Source of the DNA: Phycisphaerae bacterium
GTDB lineage: Bacteria; Planctomycetota; Phycisphaerae; Sedimentisphaerales; Anaerobacaceae
Length of the DNA: 19,326 nucleotides
NCBI GenBank assembly: GCA_030602845.1
Contig: JAUVYZ010000006.1
Location: forward strand, 1-19,326
Direction of reading: 5' to 3'
Part shown: piece after piece, positions 14,948 through 19,326 of the stretch
Layout of the letters: each line of letters starts with the position of its first letter
Numbering within the stretch: the first letter of the stretch is position 1
Program-made: the position numbers and the translations under genes
The notes under the pieces: generated by a model
What the model was told of the DNA's origin: nothing
Seen by the model: only the letters and a program-made list of their open reading frames with translations
The model's database searches: none

Positions 14948-14973
14948 GAGAAAAATAAAATTTTTTTCAGCCC

Positions 14974-15007
14974 GGAGCGGCGGACGATATAGAAGTCCCG
15001 CCGCTCC
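14974..15007 (-). terminator. GC-rich hairpin beyond the displaced int tail
   Basis: GGAGCGGCGG (14974-14983) pairs perfectly with CCGCCGCTCC (14998-15007) around a 14-nt loop. On the - strand it starts 16 bp after the stop codon at 15023, so in the excised circle it would be the int terminator. The T-run behind it comes late (GGGCTGAAAAAAATTTTATTTTT). Confidence 0.55.
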
Positions 15008-15022
15008 CGAACATACCCAACT

Positions 15023-15244
15023 CTATTTTACCAGCTTGACAATTGCCTGCTTTAGTTCGCCCGAAAGCTCCGGCCAAGCCCTGACAACGACCTGTAAATC
15101 GGGGTCAGAAAACAAGCCAGACGCAAGCTCGGAGTTTTGGGCTTTGCTGTCTGGTTTGTCTGTTTCCGTAAGTGCTTTGTTTTCAGGGGTTTGCGTAATG
15201 AGCGATACAGGGCTCGAACCTGTGATCTGCTGATTAAGAGTCAG
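15023..15244 (-). pseudogene. Displaced 3' end of the integrase gene (57-codon tail beyond attR)
   Basis: The - strand frame that reads the att core as LNQQITGSSPVSLI is the same frame in which int reads attL as LNQQVTGSSPVSLI. Here it continues for 57 codons (starting TQTPENKALTETDK and ending KQAIVKLVK) to a stop at 15023. The final DLQVVVRAWPELSGELKQAI resembles the W-x-L...I..LV tails that I recall at the ends of phage integrases in related bacteria. In the integrated state it has no start of its own, because upstream is the tRNA gene. In the circle it would be fused to int residues 1-506. Confidence 0.75.
15196..15244 (-). repeat. attR: repeat copy completing the intact tRNA-Lys
   Basis: A 49-bp copy of the left repeat. 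It forms the 3' part of the functional tRNA (anticodon stem-loop to acceptor strand) plus three bases beyond. The identity stops within the 5' half of the anticodon stem, as expected for an element that uses the 3' half of a tRNA as core. Confidence 0.93.
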
Positions 15245-15271
15245 CTGCTCTACCAACTGAGCTAATCGCCC
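15199..15271 (-). tRNA. tRNA-Lys (anticodon CUU)
   Basis: A 73-nt cloverleaf can be drawn by eye: acceptor GGGCGAT/ATCGCTC with one G-U pair, D arm GCTC-AGTTGGTA-GAGC, anticodon arm GCTGA-CTCTTAA-TCAGC with CTT at positions 34-36, variable loop AGATC, T arm ACAGG-TTCGAGC-CCTGT and discriminator A. CCA is not encoded. The 3' half is shared with the element repeat, so the integrated element restores the gene. The left copy has G in place of A in the variable loop (AGGTC). Confidence 0.96.
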
Positions 15272-15294
15272 CAACTACCGGCAAATTTCCGCTT

Positions 15295-15323
15295 ACTTTA
15301 CATCCAACAGGCCGGTCTTGCAA
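15295..15323 (-). promoter_or_regulatory. Possible tRNA-Lys promoter
   Basis: On the - strand TTGCAA (15323-15318) and TAAAGT (15300-15295) are 17 nt apart, each with 4 of 6 consensus bases, and lie 24 bp before the tRNA 5' end. The rest of 15324-15507 shows no gene. Confidence 0.42.
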
Positions 15324-15507
15324 GAAAATTAGGCGTATCTCTCTTAATCCGGCCTTCCCGGTTCAGGAAATAATGCACTGGATGGTCCCTACCACGATTA
15401 TTCGGGTTATAAGCCGTCAGGAAGTGGAAACTCAGATTTTTAATAGAATATTAGCCCTTTTGGCAAAAATGTGCGATAATGCATAAACACTTTTTGGAGG
15501 CTGTAAA

Positions 15508-16254
15508 ATGAGAACAAGGATGGTGTATTTGATACTAATTGTACTGTGTTTTGCTATATGCGAAGTTGAAGCTGCCATAGTTTATATAGATTTTTTCGAC
15601 GGCCAGGTCCATGAAATTAACAGTACTATCTCAAACAGTTTCGAAATTGTACGTGTTGATTATGGTTATGCCGGCGTTGGAACCACACTAAACATTGTTC
15701 CGGGTGGGAAAATCGGGCTGGACTGCTTAGCCTTCGAAAATAGTGAAGTGAATCTCTTGGGGGGAGAGATTGCCCGGAACCTGGTTGCCTTTGACAATAG
15801 CCGGATCACTGTTTCGGATGGAGAGATTGGAGAACTTCTAGGGGCTTCTGGCAATAGCCAAGTTACCATTTCTGGAGGCCACATTGGTATAGAAGTGGAT
15901 GCCTATATGAATAGTCAGGTAACTTTTTCTGGAGGGGTCCTCGGCTACCAACTACGGGCTAATGGCCACAGCCACGTTATTATTTCAGGGGGCCAGGTTG
16001 GATATGAACTGTGGGCCACTCAAAATAGCATTATGACTATCTCCGGTACTGACTTCAGTATCGATAGCTTCAGCGTTGGTTACGGAGAGATTACTGCCAC
16101 ATCGGGTATTCTGACCGGCACGCTTGCTAGTGGAGAAATAATAAATAACAATTTCTATATCTATCAGGATGCAAGTATAGTTCTTGTCCCCGAACCAGCC
16201 ACGGTTCTGCTGCTTGCGCTCGGTGGGCTGATGCTGCGGAAACGGAGGGGATAG
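15508..16254 (+). CDS. PEP-CTERM sorted repeat protein
   Basis: 248 residues. The N-terminal MRTRMVYLILIVLCFAICEVEA is a signal peptide, and the C-terminus VPEPATVLLLALGGLMLRKRRG (227-248) is a full PEP-CTERM tripartite signal: VPEP, hydrophobic segment, basic end. Such proteins are exported and processed by an exosortase, often in exopolysaccharide-producing bacteria. Between about 70 and 195 there are six repeats of 19-20 residues with the pattern IG..L.A..NS.VTISGG, suggesting a small beta-helix or beta-solenoid. ATG at 15508 has GGAGG at 15496-15500, well spaced. It stands alone, convergent with the glycoside hydrolase gene 13 bp away. The specific surface role is unknown. Confidence 0.9.
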   Translation: MRTRMVYLILIVLCFAICEVEAAIVYIDFFDGQVHEINSTISNSFEIVRVDYGYAGVGTTLNIVPGGKIGLDCLAFENSEVNLLGGEIARNLVAFDNSRITVSDGEIGELLGASGNSQVTISGGHIGIEVDAYMNSQVTFSGGVLGYQLRANGHSHVIISGGQVGYELWATQNSIMTISGTDFSIDSFSVGYGEITATSGILTGTLASGEIINNNFYIYQDASIVLVPEPATVLLLALGGLMLRKRRG

Positions 16255-16267
16255 ACGAAGATGCCTT

Positions 16268-17623
16268 TTATTGACCCTGGGCCGCGAAAAGGTAAGGTTC
16301 CTGCTCGTGCTTCGCAGCGCTTCGCAGAGTAGTAGCGGACCGCTTCAAGCGTGAGCGTTCGCGTTTCCCTCGCAGATATTGTTGCTGTGTCTTTACGGGG
16401 CTGCTGTTTTTCAAGAGCTTTCTTACCAGAGGTTCGTAGGCATTTACTGCCTCCCAATAAGCGTTGCTCTCATAGTACTCCGGTTTCGGCTTTGCGTACC
16501 GCCGCATCTCAAGGTCGCGTCGCAACTGGAACAGGTCAATATTGCCGGGCCTGGGTACTCCGTTAATATACAACAGGTTGTCCCAGTTCCACAGAATGCG
16601 CATTCGCCTTAGCCATTCATCCGGTTTCTTTATATGTTCGTGCATCTTTCGAAAGTCTTTTTCCGAAGTATTGGTTTCAAACCACCACGGCGACAACGAA
16701 AAGTTATAGCCCATCGCAAAAATCTTATCCATCTCTTCCATCGAGTAGTGAGAAGTAAACGCCTTGTACTTGCGCTGCGCCACCCACGGCTTTTCATTCA
16801 AAACCTTTACGGGCGAATACTGCCAGGCGCCAGATTCAATTTGGCCGCCGTCGCAAACATCCAGAAGCTCGGTGCGCTCACAGCACTCTAAGATAATTAT
16901 CGCATTTGGATTTATCCTTTGAATCCGTGCCCTCATCGTTCGGACCAGCTCTATCGCGCCTTTGTTAAAAGAGCTGGCGTGCCTAAGGTCGCTGTCCTTA
17001 AGGTCCCATTGACAGCCGTGCGAGTCCAGATGAAAACCATCTACTCCATAAAGGCGCACCAGTCTTTCCGCTACACCACATATATAATCTGTCCATCCGG
17101 AACCTTCGCCGGGCCACATAAGAAAGAATCGGCTCCTGCCATAATAGGTTTGAGGATTGCCTTTGGCATCTTTCATACACCAGTCCCTGCCGTGGGCCTG
17201 TCCCACTTTACTTGTCCTGGTGATAATAAACGGTTCCAGATACAGTATAATCTTGCCGCCCTGTTTATGAATTTTTGCGACTCCGTCCCTGAAAGCGTCC
17301 GGCCCACCGAGGTCGGTTCGTATTTCGTAGTCCCCTTTATTCCCGGCATAGTTCGGCTGCCAGTAACTTATCAGATAAACGCAGTTACAGCCCAACCTCC
17401 GGGCCTCCTGCAGAAGCACCGGCAGATTGCGGAATGTCCCCAGCTTTTTCCTGATATCATCGCTGGGAAACTTCATCAAAGGACCGCCCGCACCCGAAAG
17501 GTCGAAGGAGGCATATATGGCTCGGTTGTCACCCCACCACCCGGGAGAGACGACGGCTCTCGTATTTGCTGTTAATATGAACAGCGTTGTCAGAGCTGCC
17601 GGAACCAATCCGAATTTGTACAT
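16268..17623 (-). CDS. Secreted glycoside-hydrolase-like TIM-barrel protein
   Basis: About 451 residues with a signal peptide (FGLVPAALTTLFILTANTRA). The body looks like a GH13/clan-D type (beta/alpha)8 barrel: repeated strand-helix units, ILYLEPFI (126-133), YGVDGFHLDSHG (192-203) and AIIILECCERTE (241-252). Asp200 in GFHLD is at the place of the nucleophile in GFRxD-type hydrolases, with Glu246 or Glu249 as possible acid/base. Substrate unknown; polysaccharide is likely. The ATG at 17623 is chosen over one at 17659 because it begins directly at the signal peptide and leaves 8 bp after the stop of the upstream hydrolase gene instead of overlapping it. The last about 40 residues are basic and repetitive and may be non-native sequence. 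Confidence 0.72.
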   Translation of the reverse strand: MYKFGLVPAALTTLFILTANTRAVVSPGWWGDNRAIYASFDLSGAGGPLMKFPSDDIRKKLGTFRNLPVLLQEARRLGCNCVYLISYWQPNYAGNKGDYEIRTDLGGPDAFRDGVAKIHKQGGKIILYLEPFIITRTSKVGQAHGRDWCMKDAKGNPQTYYGRSRFFLMWPGEGSGWTDYICGVAERLVRLYGVDGFHLDSHGCQWDLKDSDLRHASSFNKGAIELVRTMRARIQRINPNAIIILECCERTELLDVCDGGQIESGAWQYSPVKVLNEKPWVAQRKYKAFTSHYSMEEMDKIFAMGYNFSLSPWWFETNTSEKDFRKMHEHIKKPDEWLRRMRILWNWDNLLYINGVPRPGNIDLFQLRRDLEMRRYAKPKPEYYESNAYWEAVNAYEPLVRKLLKNSSPVKTQQQYLRGKRERSRLKRSATTLRSAAKHEQEPYLFAAQGQ

Positions 17624-17631
17624 AAATGCAA

Positions 17632-19326
17632 TCACTTCCAGCTTATTTCGGCTTTCCATCGCACGTAACCATTATATGTTTTAGTAGCTTCAGGAGGACT
17701 GCTCAAGCCTATGCGGACGCCGTTGCTTTGGCGGTTGACCCCGTTAGAAGTCCCGACCGCAGTTCCGGCACTTCCCCAATCCGACTTACTTCTAATGGGG
17801 TTGAGCACGCGGCCTCCCACAATCCTGCTCGGCAATCGACCGGTATTAAAGATAAGAGGATAAACTGTTTTCGGTAATCCTTCCACAACCAGGTGCCACG
17901 TGCTGTCTGCAAATTCTGTTCGGATGAGTCGAAGGTTGCGGCTTTGTTCGCCCAGTCGTATTGGCGTATCTTCGGGTATGAAATCAAAGCCCCCCTCATA
18001 ATAGATTTGCAGCGTATGCCTGCCGCGACAATCCGGAACGTTAATCACAACAGTCGTCCCGGAATTGCCCACCAGTGTTTTTGCCTTAACGGGCTTTTCA
18101 TCCAGTAATACCTTCTCGATTTTGCAGCCGGCCGGCAGCAGCGGCCGCAGCAGCATCGTAAGTTTATCGGCAGAACGCACGTTAAACGTCAACTCGTAGA
18201 TATCCTTCCTGCGATTTATGATTATATCCAGATGACCCGACCCAAGCGGAATACGCCGGACACCAAGCCTTTCCCATGATGCAGGCAGGCGAGGCGAGAG
18301 TCTTACCTGTGAAGACGGCAGATCAATATCCAGCCCCAGCAGACCATCATAGAAACCATTTTGAACAGCCGTTTCGGAAAACATCTGGTGTGGTACGCCG
18401 TTCTTCAACCGCCTGCAGTATTGCCCGTCCAGAACTTCCGGCATCGGTCCTAATGCCTCCAGATTGCGCACGCGGAACATCGACATCAGGTTACGAAAGG
18501 CATCAATCTGGCGTCCATATCGGTAATCACCAATAATCACGCCTGCATTCCAGACCGGCCAAACCGACCCTGTCTGGTAGCCCTTAGGGTCGTATCTTTT
18601 GTCCGACGCCGACAGGCTCCTTACCCCCCAATCGGTTCGGAAATCCGAACAGGCCATCCGCTCTAAAACTTTCGGAATCCGGTCAGGCCTGAGGCTTTCC
18701 ATCCAGATGCTGACTGAATGATGCGGCACCAGCGAGCGAAGCGGCTGCCCGGCTCGATTCAGTCCCCAGTAATATGTCGATGCTTCAGAATCCCATAATC
18801 TCTGCTCAATAGAAGCTGAAGCTCTTTCAGACATCTTCGCACAGCGCTCTGCAAGCTCTGCATCTCCCATCGCCTCAGCCAGATAAGCTGTCTCTCGCAG
18901 CGCGCAAACCCACATTCCTTCCATTTGCGTATCCTTACTCACCGCAAATGAACTTTCCGATGAACCCCAATCCTCTGCTGCGATTTGCATTAACCCGTCA
19001 TTGGGGTCCACCGACTTTATGCACCAGTGAAGCATCTTGCGGATTTTGGGCCAGTGCTCTTTTATGAACGCCAAATCCCCCGTTGACCGATAGTAATGCC
19101 CGCACGCAGCCAGAAAGTAAAGCCCGCTGCTCGAATGAATATAAGCGTACCTGTACTTCTTGAAGTAGTCCGGATAATAAGGCAGACTCTGTATTATCTC
19201 GTGGACCATCTTGCCGTCCGCCCGCTGATATCGCAGCAGGAATGACAGCGCTTCACGAACGTGTCCGGTCAGCCCGGCGCGGAGATAAGCCCACGAAGTC
19301 AAAGTTGGTTCGTCAAAGAACCACGC
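17632..19326 (-). CDS. Alpha/alpha-barrel glycoside hydrolase (5' truncated by window)
   Basis: At least 564 residues; the frame stays open to the window edge (AWFFDEPTLTSWAYLRAG), so the start lies outside. The layout is that of a six-hairpin glycosidase (GH15/GH63/GH78-like or glycogen-debranching-like): repeated helical hairpins, AAEDWGSSE and TQMEGMWVCALRE segments, then YQTGSVWPVWNAGVIIGDYRYG near the catalytic face. Acidic residues in these segments are the likely general acid and base. A beta-rich C-terminal domain (LDIIINRRKDIYELTFNV) follows. Near the end (IRSKSDWGSAGTAVGTSNGV) an in-frame palindromic repeat is inserted. It is immediately upstream of the other hydrolase gene, suggesting a polysaccharide-degrading operon. 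Confidence 0.78.
   Translation of the reverse strand, partial: AWFFDEPTLTSWAYLRAGLTGHVREALSFLLRYQRADGKMVHEIIQSLPYYPDYFKKYRYAYIHSSSGLYFLAACGHYYRSTGDLAFIKEHWPKIRKMLHWCIKSVDPNDGLMQIAAEDWGSSESSFAVSKDTQMEGMWVCALRETAYLAEAMGDAELAERCAKMSERASASIEQRLWDSEASTYYWGLNRAGQPLRSLVPHHSVSIWMESLRPDRIPKVLERMACSDFRTDWGVRSLSASDKRYDPKGYQTGSVWPVWNAGVIIGDYRYGRQIDAFRNLMSMFRVRNLEALGPMPEVLDGQYCRRLKNGVPHQMFSETAVQNGFYDGLLGLDIDLPSSQVRLSPRLPASWERLGVRRIPLGSGHLDIIINRRKDIYELTFNVRSADKLTMLLRPLLPAGCKIEKVLLDEKPVKAKTLVGNSGTTVVINVPDCRGRHTLQIYYEGGFDFIPEDTPIRLGEQSRNLRLIRTEFADSTWHLVVEGLPKTVYPLIFNTGRLPSRIVGGRVLNPIRSKSDWGSAGTAVGTSNGVNRQSNGVRIGLSSPPEATKTYNGYVRWKAEISWK
17744..17795. repeat. Palindromic repeat copy 2, in frame inside the glycoside hydrolase gene
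   Basis: TTAGAAGT (17744-17751) and ACTTCTAA (17788-17795) are the same inverted ends as in the copy at 8001-8061; the adjoining bases also match. It is 52 bp, nine fewer than copy 1, so the difference is three codons. Coding-strand product: RSKSDWGSAGTAVGTSNG. Confidence 0.75.

Larger units (their letters stand above)
8757..15244. mobile_element. tRNA-Lys-integrated, capsid-gene-bearing satellite-like element (about 6.5 kb)
   Basis: Direct repeats 8757-8805 and 15196-15244 (49 bp, one mismatch at 8787/15226) bound a segment in which every gene is on the - strand. The genes in transcription order are an AlpA-like excisionase, a replication protein, two small proteins, a ribbon-helix-helix-like regulator, a 79-aa protein, a major capsid protein, an 82-aa coiled-coil protein and a tyrosine integrase. 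The intact tRNA-Lys crosses the right repeat; the left repeat is the orphan tRNA 3' half. Portal, large terminase, maturation protease, tail and lysis genes are all absent, and there is no unassigned space large enough for them. The gene set fits a phage satellite better than a full prophage. A decayed prophage remains possible, but the tight spacing, translational couplings and intact promoter argue against heavy decay. Confidence 0.85.

Noticed and set aside
14868..15233. A 121-codon + strand frame ending SDTGLEPVIC
   Set aside because: The ending is the antisense translation of the tRNA T arm, a common false gene; the remainder overlaps hairpins and the int tail in the wrong strand.
15023..15274. 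An 83-codon - strand frame read as an independent gene
   Set aside because: Its first about 25 codons are the tRNA-Lys gene itself, and the rest is the displaced int tail. No start signal belongs to it in the integrated state.
15461..15480. Sigma54-like TGGCAAAAATGTGCGA upstream of the PEP-CTERM gene
   Set aside because: The GG-to-GC spacing is one base short of the sigma54 requirement. A GATAAT at 15475-15480 has no matching -35 box, so I call no promoter there.
16919..17575. A 218-codon + strand frame
   Set aside because: It is antisense to the TIM-barrel hydrolase gene and shows no domain, signal peptide or ribosome site.
1..19326. CRISPR arrays, insertion sequences with transposase, rRNA
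   Set aside because: No regularly spaced direct repeats, no transposase-like protein and no rRNA-like sequence were seen. The only repeat families are the short ones listed.

Overview
The window looks like a chromosomal segment of a Planctomycetota bacterium, probably of the Phycisphaerae/Sedimentisphaerales type. The clues are a PEP-CTERM protein, large secreted glycoside hydrolases, a recA-alaS neighbourhood, purine-rich repetitive spacers and palindromic repeats inside exported proteins. The taxonomic call is an inference from style, not from a search.

Left part (1-5711, + strand): the C-terminal end of a PfkB-type sugar kinase, then thpR (2',3'-cyclic phosphodiesterase), recA, a 94-bp MITE-like palindrome, alaS and a membrane protein of unknown function. 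Next, on the - strand (8685-5726), come a LOG-family nucleotide phosphoribohydrolase, an unrecognised exported protein and hisD (last steps of histidine synthesis).

Centre (8757-15244): a compact integrated element of about 6.5 kb inserted at the 3' end of a tRNA-Lys(CUU) gene. It is bounded by 49-bp direct repeats (one mismatch) made of the tRNA 3' half. Every element gene is on the - strand. In transcription order they are an AlpA-like excisionase, a winged-helix phage-type replication protein, a 108-aa hydrophilic protein, a GRFAxGN-type phage protein, a strong sigma70-like promoter, a ribbon-helix-helix-like regulator, a 79-aa protein, a phage major capsid protein (lambda gpE/PF03864-like fold by sequence pattern), an 82-aa coiled-coil protein and a tyrosine integrase. 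No portal, large terminase, protease, tail or lysis gene is present. I read it as a satellite-like element whose only recognisable virion gene is a capsid gene. Its attachment core lies inside the 3' end of the integrase gene, so integration swaps the integrase C-terminus; the displaced 57-codon tail sits at the far end of the element, beside the tRNA. Both the alpA and the int leaders carry terminator-like hairpins that could act as attenuators, and a 16-bp exact inverted repeat flanks the capsid module.

Right part (15272-19326): a PEP-CTERM anchored/sorted protein with six about 20-residue beta-helix-like repeats, facing two tightly spaced secreted or surface glycoside-hydrolase-like genes on the - strand. 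The upstream one is cut by the window edge. The most interesting item is the 8757-15244 element.
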